Source of the DNA: Lysinibacillus sp. SGAir0095
GTDB taxonomy: Bacteria; Bacillota; Bacilli; Bacillales_A; Planococcaceae
NCBI RefSeq assembly: GCF_005491425.1
Contig: NZ_CP028083.1
Coordinates: 2,876,001-2,940,000, forward strand
Length of the DNA: 64,000 nucleotides
Direction of reading: 5' to 3'
Shown here: in pieces, positions 46,554-56,051 of the stretch
Layout: each line of letters starts with the position of its first letter
Numbering within the stretch: position 1 is the stretch's first letter
The notes under the pieces: model-generated
The model's input: only the letters and a program-made list of their open reading frames with translations
Told to the model about the DNA's origin: nothing
Databases searched by the model: none
Position numbers and translations under genes: made by a program

Positions 46554-46662
46554 GAAAGTCGATTAACTCAAATAGTTTCTTCATAATTATGTATAATGTG
46601 AAGAGTAGTGATAATTACCATTATGAAATTTAAGTGAAACTTCCAGAAAGTGAGATATAAAA

Positions 46663-47919
46663 ATGATCGATGTTATTGTAATTGGTGGAGGTCCATCCGG
46701 ATTAATGGCAGCAATCGCAGCTGCTGAACAAAAGAAAAAAGTTGTATTAATCGAAAAAGGAAATAAGCTTGGAAAAAAGTTAGCCATTTCTGGTGGGGGG
46801 AGATGTAATGTCACAAATCGATTATCAGTCGATGAAATCATAAAGCATATCCCTGGAAATGGTCGTTTCTTATATAGCCCCTTTACCGTTTATAACAATG
46901 AAAATATAATCGAATTTTTCGAGGGTCTAGGCGTATCTTTAAAAGAAGAAGATCACGGTCGCATGTTCCCTGTTTCTAACCGTGCTACTGACGTTGTAGA
47001 AGCATTAGTAAAAGAATTAAATCGTCTTCATGTTGATATTCGACTTCAAACAGCTGTAGCAAAGTTATTAATGGATGACGAAAAGATACTAGGCGTACGC
47101 TTAACAGATGGAACAGAGCTTTTAGCCAAAGCAGTCGTTGTTGCTGTTGGAGGAAAAGCTGTACCACAAACCGGTTCAACAGGTGATGGCTATCCATGGG
47201 CAGAACGTGCTGGTCATACTGTTACCGAGCTGTATCCGACAGAAGTGCCTGTTACTTCAAAAGAGACGTTCATTCAATCTCGAGAACTTCAAGGCCTAGC
47301 ATTACGTGATGTTGCCGTGTCCGTTCTCAATAAAAAAGGAAAAGCGATTATCACACATCAAATGGACATGCTTTTTACCCATTTTGGTGTAAGTGGTCCT
47401 GCTGTTTTAAGATGTAGTCAATTTATTGTAAAGGAACGCAAAAAAAATGGCGGTGCTCCTGTCCAGCTTCGCATTCAAACATTAACTGAATTCAACGAAG
47501 AAACATGCTTGCAATATTTAAACAAAATGTTAAAAGAAGATCCGAAAAAGGCAGTAAAAAATGTATGGAAATCAGTTGCTTCCGAAAGATGGCTACTATT
47601 CTTAATGGAGCGTGCCGGCATTGATCCTTCGATTACTGCAGCTGAAGCTTCTCAAGAAAAAATTCGCCAATTAGCGCGCGAGCTCGTGAGCTTCACCATG
47701 GATATCCACGGAACATTATCACTTGAAAAAGCCTTCGTCACAGGCGGTGGGGTGTCTGTTAAGGAAATTGAACCTAAAACTATGGCTTCAAAAATGAAAA
47801 CAGGCTTATTCTTTTGTGGCGAAATCTTAGACATTCATGGATACACGGGTGGCTACAATATCACTAGCGCCCTTGTAACCGGACGTATTGCAGGCATGAG
47901 TGCTGGATTATTGGAATAA
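46663..47919 (+). CDS. ytfP: HI0933-family flavoprotein YtfP
   Basis: This 418-residue protein is a BaiN/HI0933-type FAD-dependent oxidoreductase of unknown substrate. The N-terminal FAD-binding Rossmann motif [18 protein letters not shown] (6-23) and the following [18 protein letters not shown] are signatures of the family; a second GG-rich region ([20 protein letters not shown]) and the C-terminal [23 protein letters not shown] complete it. Its place next to ytgP matches B. subtilis ytfP. No ribosome binding site is strong (AAGTGAGA); the start is set by the N-terminal FAD motif. Confidence 0.92.
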   Translation: MIDVIVIGGGPSGLMAAIAAAEQKKKVVLIEKGNKLGKKLAISGGGRCNVTNRLSVDEIIKHIPGNGRFLYSPFTVYNNENIIEFFEGLGVSLKEEDHGRMFPVSNRATDVVEALVKELNRLHVDIRLQTAVAKLLMDDEKILGVRLTDGTELLAKAVVVAVGGKAVPQTGSTGDGYPWAERAGHTVTELYPTEVPVTSKETFIQSRELQGLALRDVAVSVLNKKGKAIITHQMDMLFTHFGVSGPAVLRCSQFIVKERKKNGGAPVQLRIQTLTEFNEETCLQYLNKMLKEDPKKAVKNVWKSVASERWLLFLMERAGIDPSITAAEASQEKIRQLARELVSFTMDIHGTLSLEKAFVTGGGVSVKEIEPKTMASKMKTGLFFCGEILDIHGYTGGYNITSALVTGRIAGMSAGLLE

Positions 47920-48002
47920 TAAGCTAGTATACATGAGGTGACGGATACCTCGATCTAATCAGTCCCTAGTCTATCCTAAAGAATTAAGAATCGACCCTAC
48001 AT

Positions 48003-48039
48003 AAGAGGCTAATCCAAGTAACAAATGGGTTAGCCTCTT
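48003..48039. terminator. Bidirectional terminator between ytfP and the siroheme operon
   Basis: AAGAGGCTAATCC (48003-48015) and GGGTTAGCCTCTT (48027-48039) form a 13-bp stem with one wobble. It lies between converging genes, two bases from the stop codon of the minus-strand one. Confidence 0.8.
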
Positions 48040-48040
48040 A

Positions 48041-48640
48041 TTATTGAATGTTCAAAAGAAACAGCTCGCGTTGTAGTTCCTCTTTACGGAATTTCTCCTC
48101 TAGTAATTCCTGTAACAATTGATGTTTTCTTTCTTCATCACTTACAAGTAACTTAATTTTCTCGCGGGCAGTTAGTAAAAATTTTAGATACTCTTCATAA
48201 CTTTCGTCAAAAAATTCATTTAAATCGTTCTTAATTTGTTTTGCTAACAAGGGACTTGCCCCTTCTGTTGAAATGGCGATTTTCAGCTTTCCTCTTTCTA
48301 AATAAGCCATATTGTAAAAATTACTATCATCAGGTGAGTCAACAATATTCACAAGTTGGTTTTCTGAACAGTTTTTTCTAACAGCTGCATTTACCTCGCG
48401 ATTATTTGTGGCAGCAATAACAAGAAAGGCATCCTTTGTATCCGTTATTTCAAAATCTCGCTCCAACCATTGAATCTCTCCTTGTAAAAAATATGTATGT
48501 AATGTATTCGTAAGCGAAGGACTTACAATTACAATTCGTGCATTTTGTCCTAAGAGCAGCTTGGTTTTTTTTGTTGCAATTTCCCCGCCACCAACAATGA
48601 GTACTCGTTTATTTTTTAAATTCAACATTACCGGATACAT
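48041..48640 (-). CDS. Precorrin-2 dehydrogenase (siroheme synthesis)
   Basis: This NAD-dependent enzyme oxidises precorrin-2 to sirohydrochlorin. The 199-residue protein has a Rossmann motif NKRVLIVGGGEIATKKTKLLL (about 9-29) and the segments VIAATNNREVNAAVRKNC and VDSPDDSNFYNMAYLERGKLKIAISTEGASPLLAKQI typical of the N-terminal part of CysG and of B. subtilis YlnF. Lacking the methylase part, it would act with the separate SUMT and chelatase genes of this operon. The ATG at 48640 follows AGGAGGAAAA; the upstream in-frame start has no such site. Confidence 0.93.
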   Translation of the reverse strand: MYPVMLNLKNKRVLIVGGGEIATKKTKLLLGQNARIVIVSPSLTNTLHTYFLQGEIQWLERDFEITDTKDAFLVIAATNNREVNAAVRKNCSENQLVNIVDSPDDSNFYNMAYLERGKLKIAISTEGASPLLAKQIKNDLNEFFDESYEEYLKFLLTAREKIKLLVSDEERKHQLLQELLEEKFRKEELQRELFLLNIQ

Positions 48641-48663
48641 CGATTTTCCTCCTAACATAGAAA

Positions 48664-48693
48664 TAAAGGCTGTATCGAAATACAACCTTTATC
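48664..48693 (-). terminator. Hairpin between cysI and the dehydrogenase gene
   Basis: AAAGG-TTGTAT and ATACAG-CCTTT pair on the minus strand around a 4-nt loop, followed by TATTTC. The T run is poor, so it may only attenuate expression of the last gene or protect the cysJI mRNA. Confidence 0.45.
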
Positions 48694-48701
48694 ATAGACT
48701 A

Positions 48702-50423
48702 TTAAGCTTGATTATGGAACTCGCGACCATCTGTTACTGCATCGACATAACCGGCACGGATTACGAAGTCACCCAAGTATTCGTTATCTAAGCGTTCTTT
48801 AGCATAGTGTTCAATAATCGGACGAAGTGTTGATAAAATCTCCTCTTCTCCTATATTTTCCTTATAGATTTTATTTAATCGATTACCAGTATGACTAGCC
48901 CCTAGATAGAAATTATATTTCCCTGGTCCTTTACCGATAAATCCAATCTCGCCCATTGCAGCACGAGAGCACCCGTTTGGACAGCCTGACATACGGATTG
49001 TTATATCTTGATCACGCAAACCGTTTTCATCCAGAATAACTTCTATTTTTTCGATTAATGAAGGTAAATAACGTTCTGCCTCAGCCATTGCTAAACCACA
49101 AGTTGGTAATGCTACACAAGCAATTGCGTTGCGACGTAATGCTGAGTAATTATCACTGTCGGTTAGTTGATATTTTTCAATAATCTCATTGATTGCTTTT
49201 TTTGCTCGCGCACCAACGTTTGCAATCACCACATTTTGATTTCCAGTAAAACGGAATTCCCCTTTATGGATTTCTGCAATTTCACGTAATGCCGTTTTCA
49301 ATGGGTAATTATCAAAATCACGTACACGACCATTTTGAATAAATAATGTGAAATGATATTTACCATCATCCCCTTTTATCCAACCGTAACGATCACCAGT
49401 ATGCTCAAAATGAAATGCTTTCGCTTCTTCAAATGTATATCCTAAACGCGACTCAATTTCTTCTTTTACACTATCTAAGCCTAAACGATCGACTGTATAT
49501 TTGAAACGAGCATACTTACGTACAGAACGATCACCATAATCACGTTGTACCGTCATAATTTTCTCACACACGTCAACAATTCTATCCTTTGAAACATATC
49601 CGATTAGACGGCTAAGTTGCGGATACGTTGCTGTATCACCATGAGTCATACCCATACCACCGCCAATTGCTACGTTAAAGCCTATTAACTCGTTATTCTC
49701 TAACACTGCTATTAAGCCGATATCTTGAGAGAATACGTCAACATCATTAGCAGGTGGGATAGCGATACCGATTTTAAATTTACGTGGCAAGTAAAGTGAA
49801 CCATAAATCGGTTCTTGTTCTTCTTGTGTATCAACAATTTTTTCTTTATCTAACCAAATTTCATAATACGCATTTGTTCGAGGTAATAAGTGATCACTAA
49901 TTTTAGATGACCATTCAAATATTTCCTGATGCAACTGGGATTGATATGGATTTGCATTACACATAACATTTCGGTTTACGTCACCACAAGCTGCAATCGT
50001 ATCAAATAAAACACTATTCAGTTCTTGCATATGTTTTTTCATATTCCATTTTAAAATCCCATGGAATTGAATTGTTTGACGTGTAGTAATTTTAAAAGAC
50101 TGATTTCCATACTTCTCTGCTAGCTCATCCATTTTAAGCCATTGCTCTGGTGTAGCGACACCACCGGGCATACGCACACGAACCATGAATTGATAAGCTG
50201 GCTCTAATTTCTTATGTTCACGTTCTAAACGAACATCACGGTCATCCTGTAAATAGCTTCCGTGGAACTTCATTAATCGATTATCCCAATCGGAAATACC
50301 TGAGCTGAGTTCATCCTCCATTGATTCTACTAGAGACCCACGCAAGTAATTACTTTCTGCTTTTATCTCCTCAACATCACTTGGTTTACCTTCTTGAGGT
50401 GGTAATACAACTTTTTGTACCAT
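48702..50423 (-). CDS. cysI: Sulfite reductase hemoprotein (beta) subunit
   Basis: CysI reduces sulfite to sulfide with siroheme coupled to a 4Fe-4S cluster. The 573-residue protein shows both Cys pairs for the cluster: CVALPTC (CX5C) and GCPNGCSRA (CX3C), plus the siroheme/sulfite-binding [10 protein letters not shown] and [10 protein letters not shown] segments. The ATG at 50423 was chosen because AAGGGGGAAG precedes it; the open frame upstream overlaps cysJ and is not translated. It follows cysJ after 13 bp. Confidence 0.97.
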   Translation of the reverse strand: MVQKVVLPPQEGKPSDVEEIKAESNYLRGSLVESMEDELSSGISDWDNRLMKFHGSYLQDDRDVRLEREHKKLEPAYQFMVRVRMPGGVATPEQWLKMDELAEKYGNQSFKITTRQTIQFHGILKWNMKKHMQELNSVLFDTIAACGDVNRNVMCNANPYQSQLHQEIFEWSSKISDHLLPRTNAYYEIWLDKEKIVDTQEEQEPIYGSLYLPRKFKIGIAIPPANDVDVFSQDIGLIAVLENNELIGFNVAIGGGMGMTHGDTATYPQLSRLIGYVSKDRIVDVCEKIMTVQRDYGDRSVRKYARFKYTVDRLGLDSVKEEIESRLGYTFEEAKAFHFEHTGDRYGWIKGDDGKYHFTLFIQNGRVRDFDNYPLKTALREIAEIHKGEFRFTGNQNVVIANVGARAKKAINEIIEKYQLTDSDNYSALRRNAIACVALPTCGLAMAEAERYLPSLIEKIEVILDENGLRDQDITIRMSGCPNGCSRAAMGEIGFIGKGPGKYNFYLGASHTGNRLNKIYKENIGEEEILSTLRPIIEHYAKERLDNEYLGDFVIRAGYVDAVTDGREFHNQA

Positions 50424-50436
50424 TCGTACTTCCCCC

Positions 50437-52275
50437 TTAATATACATCTCGTTGATAGCGTTTTTGTTTACGAAGTTCTTCAAGATATTCTTTTGCTTGT
50501 TCTTCTGTTTTGTTTCCTTGTTCTGCGATGATATGTAGCAATGTATTATGAACGTCAGCAGCCATATGATCCTTATCACCACATACGTAAAGACTTGCGC
50601 CTTTCTCTACCCATTCGAATAGTTCAGCCGCATGCTTTTGCATTTTGTGTTGAACATAAACTTTTTCTTCTTTGTCGCGAGAAAAGGCTACATCCAGTTT
50701 TGTTAATACTCCAGATTTCAGCCAGCTTTGCCACTCTGTTTGATACAAGAAGTCTGTTACAAAATGCTGGTCTCCAAAGAATAACCAGTTCTTGCCTTCT
50801 GCACCACGCTCTTCACGCTCTTGAATAAAGGAACGGAATGGCGCAACACCAGTACCAGGGCCAACCATAATAATTGGCGTATCATCTGCTGGTAATTTAA
50901 AATTCGGATTCTTTTGTACATAAACTCTAACACTATCACCAATTTCTAAATTGTCTGCAACATGGGTTGAACATACCCCTAAACGTTCACGACCCTCTAC
51001 TTCATAACGAACTGCTCCAATTGTGACATGCACTTCCTCTGGATATGCTGCTAGACTACTGGAAATTGAATATTGACGTGCAGGTAGTTTTCTTAAGACA
51101 TCGACAAAGCTTTGTTCGTTCCAGCTAAAAGGAGCAAATTTTTCGACAACATCAACTAGATCACGGCCATGAGTATAGCTCTTAAATGCTTCACGATCTG
51201 TAAGTAATGCATGGAATTCTTCGTTTAACGTGAATTCACCAATTTTTTGCATGACTGGCTTAGAAAGCACTGTAATTTCTAGTAAATTTGTCAAAGCATA
51301 TTTCAGTGTTACTTCTTCGCCTTCCACACTTACTAAGTGTTCATCTTTGAAACCTAAGGCAGAAATTAATGAATTAACTAGGCCTTTATTATTTGTTGGG
51401 TAAATTGCTAGACTATCACCTGGCTCAAATGTAATTCCTGAATTCTCCAGAGATAATTCCAAGTGAATTGTTTCCTTATTTGAGCCTACACCATTTAGGT
51501 TAATCTTTTCTAGAATCTCAGCGTTGAATGGATTTTTGCGAGTGTACAGGACAGTAGACTCCAAGACAGTAGGAGCAGCTTCTTGAATCGTTTGCCCACT
51601 TACTTCGCCTTCCTGTAATTTCACTTTTACAGAATCAAACCATTTAGCTGCTGGGTCATCATAATCCAGATCGCAGTCAACACGTTCAACTAATCTTGAA
51701 GCACCGAGCTTTTCTAACTGTTCATCGAAATCTATTCCTGTTTTGCAGAAAAATTCGTAGGAACTGTCTCCTAAAGAAAGAACCGCAAATTTAACATGAT
51801 CTAATTTTGGTGCTCGCTTTCCATAAAGATAGCTATGGAAAGAAATGGCGTTATCTGGTGGTTCACCCTCACCATGCGTACTTGCAATCACAAGTAAGTG
51901 GTCCAATTTTTTTAAAGCATTTGTTTTAAAGTCGCTCATTGAAGAAACATTCACTTCAAACCCAGCTTTTTCTAATTGAGCACCATATTTTTTAGCTAGC
52001 CCACCAGCATTACCTGTTTGAGAAGCATACAAGATTGTAATGTGCTTTGATGGAGCTTTTTCAACAGGAGTTGGTAAAACTACAACATTACTCGATGGTT
52101 GCTCACTTACAATTGGTGCATTTGTAGCTTGTGTACCTACTAGGGCAGTTGCACTTAAGTAACCCGTTAACCAGATTTTTTGGTTTTGTGTTAATGTTGC
52201 AAAAATTTCATTTAGTTGCTGGACTTGTTGTTCGTTAAAAGGGCTATTTGTTACTTCTAACTTCACTTCCGACAC
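50437..52275 (-). CDS. cysJ: Sulfite reductase flavoprotein (alpha) subunit
   Basis: CysJ carries electrons from NADPH through FAD and FMN to CysI. The 612-residue protein has a flavodoxin domain (about 75-220, [20 protein letters not shown]), an FAD-binding domain with RQYSISSS and the NADPH-binding segments [12 protein letters not shown] and LFFGDQH, ending RYQRDVY as in the family. Length is normal. The ATG at 52275 follows GAGGTGTGTCGG. It lies between the small yezD gene and cysI. Confidence 0.97.
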   Translation of the reverse strand: MSEVKLEVTNSPFNEQQVQQLNEIFATLTQNQKIWLTGYLSATALVGTQATNAPIVSEQPSSNVVVLPTPVEKAPSKHITILYASQTGNAGGLAKKYGAQLEKAGFEVNVSSMSDFKTNALKKLDHLLVIASTHGEGEPPDNAISFHSYLYGKRAPKLDHVKFAVLSLGDSSYEFFCKTGIDFDEQLEKLGASRLVERVDCDLDYDDPAAKWFDSVKVKLQEGEVSGQTIQEAAPTVLESTVLYTRKNPFNAEILEKINLNGVGSNKETIHLELSLENSGITFEPGDSLAIYPTNNKGLVNSLISALGFKDEHLVSVEGEEVTLKYALTNLLEITVLSKPVMQKIGEFTLNEEFHALLTDREAFKSYTHGRDLVDVVEKFAPFSWNEQSFVDVLRKLPARQYSISSSLAAYPEEVHVTIGAVRYEVEGRERLGVCSTHVADNLEIGDSVRVYVQKNPNFKLPADDTPIIMVGPGTGVAPFRSFIQEREERGAEGKNWLFFGDQHFVTDFLYQTEWQSWLKSGVLTKLDVAFSRDKEEKVYVQHKMQKHAAELFEWVEKGASLYVCGDKDHMAADVHNTLLHIIAEQGNKTEEQAKEYLEELRKQKRYQRDVY

Positions 52276-52290
52276 ACCTCTTCGCCTAAA

Positions 52291-52437
52291 TTATTTTAAT
52301 CTAATCTTTTCATTTTTTTCGATTTGTACAATAATGTTATCCTGGACAATTAAAGTAATTGAGCCATATTTCATCGTACTCATCATTTTTTTTAGGTTTT
52401 CTACTGCCTGTTCAAAGTTCTCTTGTTTTTTATCCAT
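52291..52437 (-). CDS. YezD-family small protein (DUF2292)
   Basis: This 48-residue protein ends with MKYGSITLIVQDNIIVQIEKNEKIRLK, the DUF2292/YezD pattern of a short beta-hairpin region. Members are often encoded beside sulfur assimilation genes, but no activity is known. The ATG at 52437 follows AGGGAGAG; a longer reading overlaps sirB without a site. It overlaps the end of sirB by 8 bp and precedes cysJ by 15 bp, so it is surely part of the operon. Confidence 0.85.
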   Translation of the reverse strand: MDKKQENFEQAVENLKKMMSTMKYGSITLIVQDNIIVQIEKNEKIRLK

Positions 52438-53188
52438 TTGGAACACTCTCCCTATACGAATATAACGTTTCTTGAACTCGCTCAATTAACACCTGACGCA
52501 CGTTATCGTCATACCCTAAACACTCGCAAAGGACTACCTCACTATCCGAAAAACCAAGGCTGGCCATTTTCTTTTGAATGCCAATTTTCAAAAGACCCGT
52601 AAACAAAATATATGGAACAACATATACTGGATTTTCACGATTGTTTTGTAATTGCTTTAGTGTATTTTCAAATGAGGGGCCTTTCCCGTATAAGAAACAA
52701 ATATCAACCTTCGCATAGTTATATTTTCGTTTTAGGTGATCTGCAATTTGTTGAAAGTCTATTTGAACGCTTTCATCACTACTTCCACGTCCAATCAGTA
52801 AAACATCCATCTCCTCATTATGCTTTGTGCTCTTTTGTCGCACTCGTTCTTGTAAACTATCAATCAGTTTTTCTTGGATGCCAAAAGTTTTACCGAACGT
52901 AAATGAAACATTTGGATAAAGTTCTTTTGCTTTGTCAATCTCAAGGGGAATATCTTGTTTAGCATGGTTTGCAGTCAAAAGAAGAATAGGAATGATGGCA
53001 ATTTCGGTTGCACCTTTTGCAATACAGGCAGAAACACCTTCCACAATCGAAGGTTCAGCTAGCTCAAGGAAGCAAATTTCTTGGATTTCTACATCAATTT
53101 GAGGTTTAACTGTTTCAATAAATTGTCTCGCTTCTTCTACACCAGCTTTTACACGGCTACCATGGGCAACATACAATACTGCTTGCAA
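52430..53188 (-). CDS. sirB: Sirohydrochlorin ferrochelatase (CbiX/SirB family)
   Basis: This enzyme inserts Fe2+ into sirohydrochlorin, the last step to siroheme. The 252-residue protein has two CbiX-like halves; the N-terminal metal-binding His is in LYVAHGSRVKAG, a second segment is LLLTANHAKQDIPLEI, and the second half repeats VLLIGRGSSDE. Cobalt chelation is possible for the family, but placement between SUMT and sulfite reductase genes favours iron. ATG at 53188. Confidence 0.92.
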   Translation of the reverse strand: MQAVLYVAHGSRVKAGVEEARQFIETVKPQIDVEIQEICFLELAEPSIVEGVSACIAKGATEIAIIPILLLTANHAKQDIPLEIDKAKELYPNVSFTFGKTFGIQEKLIDSLQERVRQKSTKHNEEMDVLLIGRGSSDESVQIDFQQIADHLKRKYNYAKVDICFLYGKGPSFENTLKQLQNNRENPVYVVPYILFTGLLKIGIQKKMASLGFSDSEVVLCECLGYDDNVRQVLIERVQETLYSYRESVPNG

Positions 53189-53205
53189 ACTTTTCCCCTT
53201 CTTTC

Positions 53206-53976
53206 TTAAACTGAAATTTTTTGTAAACTGTCGGTTGTTTTTTCATACCAAGCAATTTTCTCACGCATTTTTACTACTTCACCAACAAGAATCATACTTG
53301 GGTTTTGAATTTCCTCATTTTTGGCTATTTCTACAATTGTTTCTAACGTACCCGTAATCGTTTTTTGGTGTTCTGTTGTTCCCCAGTGAATAAGTGCGAC
53401 TGGCGTTTTTGGATTACGATTATATTTCATTAGCTGCTCTGTAATATATGGCAGATTCCCTACCCCCATATAAATGGCAAGTGTATCGACCGATTCAGCT
53501 AAGCCTTTCCAGTTTATTGCATCATCTTTTCCTTCCCTCATATGACCAGTCACAAGGGCAAAGCTAGATCCCAAATCACGATGTGTAACCGGAATGCCTG
53601 CATAAGCTGGCGCTGCCACACCAGAAGTAACACCTGGAACAATTTCAAATGGAATACCGGCTTCCACTAGTACTTCCGCTTCTTCTGCCCCACGGCCAAA
53701 AACAAATGGATCGCCACCTTTTAGACGGGTAACCACTTTACCTTGGCTTGCATGCTCGACTAGCAATCTATGGATTCTATCTTGAATCACACCATGTAAT
53801 TTGGGTAGTTTACCAACAAAAATAAGCTCCGCATTAGGTTTCGCAAATTCTAATAGTTCACTATTTACCAGGCGGTCGTAAAGAATCACATCAGCTTTTT
53901 GGATACACTTTAAACCTTTAACTGTTATTAAATCTACACTTCCTGGTCCAGCTCCAACTATGTATACTTTCCCCAT
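53206..53976 (-). CDS. cobA: Uroporphyrinogen-III C-methyltransferase (SUMT)
   Basis: SUMT methylates uroporphyrinogen III twice with SAM to give precorrin-2. The 256-residue tetrapyrrole methylase shows [20 protein letters not shown] (4-23), [16 protein letters not shown] (the GGDPF motif) and [19 protein letters not shown], all family signatures. The ATG at 53976 follows AGGGGGTTC; an in-frame start 45 bp upstream has none. It is the first gene of cobA-sirB-yezD-cysJ-cysI-dehydrogenase, which together provide siroheme and the sulfite reductase that needs it. Confidence 0.95.
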   Translation of the reverse strand: MGKVYIVGAGPGSVDLITVKGLKCIQKADVILYDRLVNSELLEFAKPNAELIFVGKLPKLHGVIQDRIHRLLVEHASQGKVVTRLKGGDPFVFGRGAEEAEVLVEAGIPFEIVPGVTSGVAAPAYAGIPVTHRDLGSSFALVTGHMREGKDDAINWKGLAESVDTLAIYMGVGNLPYITEQLMKYNRNPKTPVALIHWGTTEHQKTITGTLETIVEIAKNEEIQNPSMILVGEVVKMREKIAWYEKTTDSLQKISV

Positions 53977-54010
53977 TATGAACCCCCTACGTAGCACAAA
54001 ATAATACTTT

Positions 54011-54040
54011 AATATAAACACAACAATTCTTATTGGTCAA
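54011..54040 (-). promoter_or_regulatory. Promoter of the siroheme/sulfite reductase operon
   Basis: On the minus strand -35 TTGACC (54035-54040) and -10 TATATT (54011-54016) are 18 bp apart, 35 bp upstream of the cobA start. The spacer contains AATAAGAATTGTTG, an imperfect inverted repeat that could bind a regulator; a cysteine regulator such as CymR is the obvious candidate but I cannot confirm the site. Confidence 0.6.
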
Positions 54041-54087
54041 CTATGTTTTTAAAAAATATGATTTTTCTGTCTTTTTATATTATTTTT

Positions 54088-54185
54088 TAAAAACCCCAAT
54101 AACTCATGTAGTAAAACAATCCTACACCACGAGTTGATTGGGGCCTCTAGTTATCTAGTCAGCTATTCAAATTCATAGTAAACTT
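54088..54185 (-). ncRNA. Candidate small RNA or attenuator upstream of cobA
   Basis: A complete transcription unit without an ORF: promoter at 54192-54220, then about 95 nt, then a strong terminator. The terminator arms are CCCCAAT-cAACTC and GAGTTAT-TGGGG (54131-54143 and 54094-54105) with a nested inner pairing and a TTTTT run at 54089-54093. It could be a free sRNA, or a leader whose read-through adds to cobA operon expression. It fills most of the 410-bp cobA upstream gap. Confidence 0.5.
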
Positions 54186-54191
54186 ATATAC

Positions 54192-54220
54192 ATAATAATT
54201 TTTAGGGTTTTATATGTCAA
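54192..54220 (-). promoter_or_regulatory. Promoter of the candidate small RNA
   Basis: On the minus strand a perfect -35 TTGACA (54215-54220) and -10 TATTAT (54192-54197) are exactly 17 bp apart. Transcription would start near 54185. Confidence 0.7.
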
Positions 54221-54349
54221 TAATCACTTTCTAAAAATTTAAACTAATTAATTCATTTCTCGTTTAGTAAAACAATACTTACCAAATTAGATTAAATTGA
54301 CATGCCTCCCATTGCCGACTTTCCTTCAATACGGGTTCTTTCTTACTTA

Positions 54350-54384
54350 AAAAAATGCTTGAAGGTTAGACCTCCCAGCATTTC
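54350..54384 (-). terminator. Terminator of the methyltransferase/small-gene unit
   Basis: On the minus strand an AATGCT/AGCATT outer stem with an inner GAGGT/ACCTT pairing is followed by seven T. It lies just after the stop codon of the 60-residue gene. Confidence 0.8.
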
Positions 54385-54386
54385 AA

Positions 54387-54569
54387 TTATCGATCTAATT
54401 CTTGGTAACGCAACTGATAACGTCCACCATCAGCTACTGCTGAGTGATACAACGCCTTTAGAGCTAAATTCTTTTCTAGCCCCATTTCACTTTTAATTCG
54501 CTTCAATTCATCATGAAGCTCCCGTTCTTCATTTACTAATTTCAGCATTGTAGTTTTTGTATATTTCAT
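54387..54569 (-). CDS. Small uncharacterised helical protein
   Basis: This 60-residue protein (starts MKYTKTTMLKLVNEERELHDELK) is highly charged and predicted helical, with no Cys, signal or membrane segment. The ATG follows AAGGAATGAG, it starts 13 bp after the methyltransferase gene ends, and a good terminator follows, so it looks like a real second gene of that operon. I do not recognise the family. Confidence 0.65.
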   Translation of the reverse strand: MKYTKTTMLKLVNEERELHDELKRIKSEMGLEKNLALKALYHSAVADGGRYQLRYQELDR

Positions 54570-54582
54570 GGCAACTCATTCC

Positions 54583-55779
54583 TTATTTAAGTAATTGAAT
54601 AATACATACTTTTAAATAATTAAATTCTGGATAATCCTCTAATGTAACAAAATCCTCTGGAAGCGAATATTGTTCTACGATTTTATATCTTTTATTTTTT
54701 TCTTTAAAAGCTTTATCGATAAAAGTTTTAAACTTCTTCATATTAAAACTCGCATTGTTTGTTGAAGCGATGATAACCCCATTGGAAGCTGTTATATCAA
54801 TCGCCTCACCAATTAGCTTTGGGTAATCCTTTGCAGTACTAAATGTCATTTTTTTCGTACGGGCAAAGCTTGGCGGATCAAGTACAACCACATCAAATTT
54901 CAATTGGTGTCTTGCTGCATATGAGAAGTAATCAAATACATTCATCACCTTAATTTGTTGTTGTTCATAATCAATTCCATTTACACTGAATTGTTCAATG
55001 GTCAAAGGTAAACTTCTTTTGGCAAGGTCAACACTGGTTGTTTCATAAGCGCCTCCAAGAGCTGCTGCAACAGAGAAAGCCCCGGTATAAGAAAATGTAT
55101 TTAATACAGTTTTTCCTTCAGAAAAACGTTCACGAAGAGCAAGTCGTACATTTTTTTGGTCAAGGAATATTCCTGTCATTGCTCCATCATTCAAGTTAAC
55201 GGCAAAGTTCATGCCATTTTCTCTTATGATAATAGGGAATTCTCCTACTTCACCTTCCACATAATCATCCTGCTCTACATACTGACCATTTGTATCAAAT
55301 CGCTTTTTTTCGTATATACCACGAAAATTAACAATTTCTTTTAATGCTGAGAAAATGGTTTTGCGAAATGCATAAATACCTTCGCTATAAAAGCTAGCAA
55401 GATAAAAACCATCATAATAGTCAATTGTTAAGCCACCGATTCCATCTCCTTCACCGTTAAATACACGGAAGGCGGTCGTATCTGTGCTTTCATAAAATCT
55501 TTCTCGCTTCTTAAAAGCATTTTTAAACTTTTCTGCAAAAAACACTTCCTCAATTTCTTCTTTTGGATTGTTTGTCAAGATCCAACCGATGCCTTTATTT
55601 TGTTTTCCATAATAGCCTGTAGCGATATATTTTCGATTTGGCCGAACAATTTTTAGAATTGTTCCTTCTTCTAATGTTCCATCTATTGGTTCTGCCGCCT
55701 CTTTTAAAATTAGGGGATACCCATTTGCTATATCTGCAACAAAATTCGGTTTTAGTATTAATTCAACGATTTGCTTCAC
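54583..55779 (-). CDS. Class I SAM-dependent rRNA methyltransferase (RlmI/RlmK-like)
   Basis: By family this enzyme methylates a cytosine of 23S rRNA. The product of about 398 residues has an N-terminal PUA-like domain (to about 80), an EEHUD-like middle part and a C-terminal SAM methyltransferase with MTGIFLDQKNVRLALRER, VLNTFSYTGAFSVAAALGGA and the catalytic-loop VVLDPPSFARTKK. The GTG at 55779 is suggested because AAGGATGA is well spaced from it, while the ATG at 55788 directly abuts AAGG; either is possible. B. subtilis YwbD is a relative; the target base here is not known. Confidence 0.88.
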   Translation of the reverse strand: MKQIVELILKPNFVADIANGYPLILKEAAEPIDGTLEEGTILKIVRPNRKYIATGYYGKQNKGIGWILTNNPKEEIEEVFFAEKFKNAFKKRERFYESTDTTAFRVFNGEGDGIGGLTIDYYDGFYLASFYSEGIYAFRKTIFSALKEIVNFRGIYEKKRFDTNGQYVEQDDYVEGEVGEFPIIIRENGMNFAVNLNDGAMTGIFLDQKNVRLALRERFSEGKTVLNTFSYTGAFSVAAALGGAYETTSVDLAKRSLPLTIEQFSVNGIDYEQQQIKVMNVFDYFSYAARHQLKFDVVVLDPPSFARTKKMTFSTAKDYPKLIGEAIDITASNGVIIASTNNASFNMKKFKTFIDKAFKEKNKRYKIVEQYSLPEDFVTLEDYPEFNYLKVCIIQLLK

Positions 55780-56003
55780 CCAAGTCATCCTTACTATATT
55801 TAGTTACTCTTTCTTTGTGTCCATAGGATCCGAAATTTATTCGAGACACTAGCCAAGTCTGTATATTATGACATGCTTCACTAAAAAAAGCGATGATACG
55901 CTTATTTTAAACTTTTCATGCATTATCTCATTCCCGTTAAGATGCCATTTTGAAACCATAATGCGTAAGCTATAGAAGAGATATCAGCATTCTACTTTCT
56001 GCA

Positions 56004-56051
56004 AAAAAAATAAAACAGAGTGCGAAATTTACAGAATCCCGCACCCTGTTT
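56004..56051 (-). terminator. Terminator of the MFS transporter gene
   Basis: AAACAGAGTGCG (56013-56024) and CGCACCCTGTTT (56040-56051) pair with one wobble on the minus strand and are followed by TATTTTTTTT. The rest of 55780-56003 holds only weak inverted repeats (for example ATGCATTAT with ATAATGCGT). Confidence 0.85.

Noticed and set aside
50424..50582. N-terminal extension of the cysI reading frame
   Set aside because: It overlaps the end of cysJ, has no start signal and is not part of the CysI family; the ATG at 50423 has AAGGGGGAAG in front.
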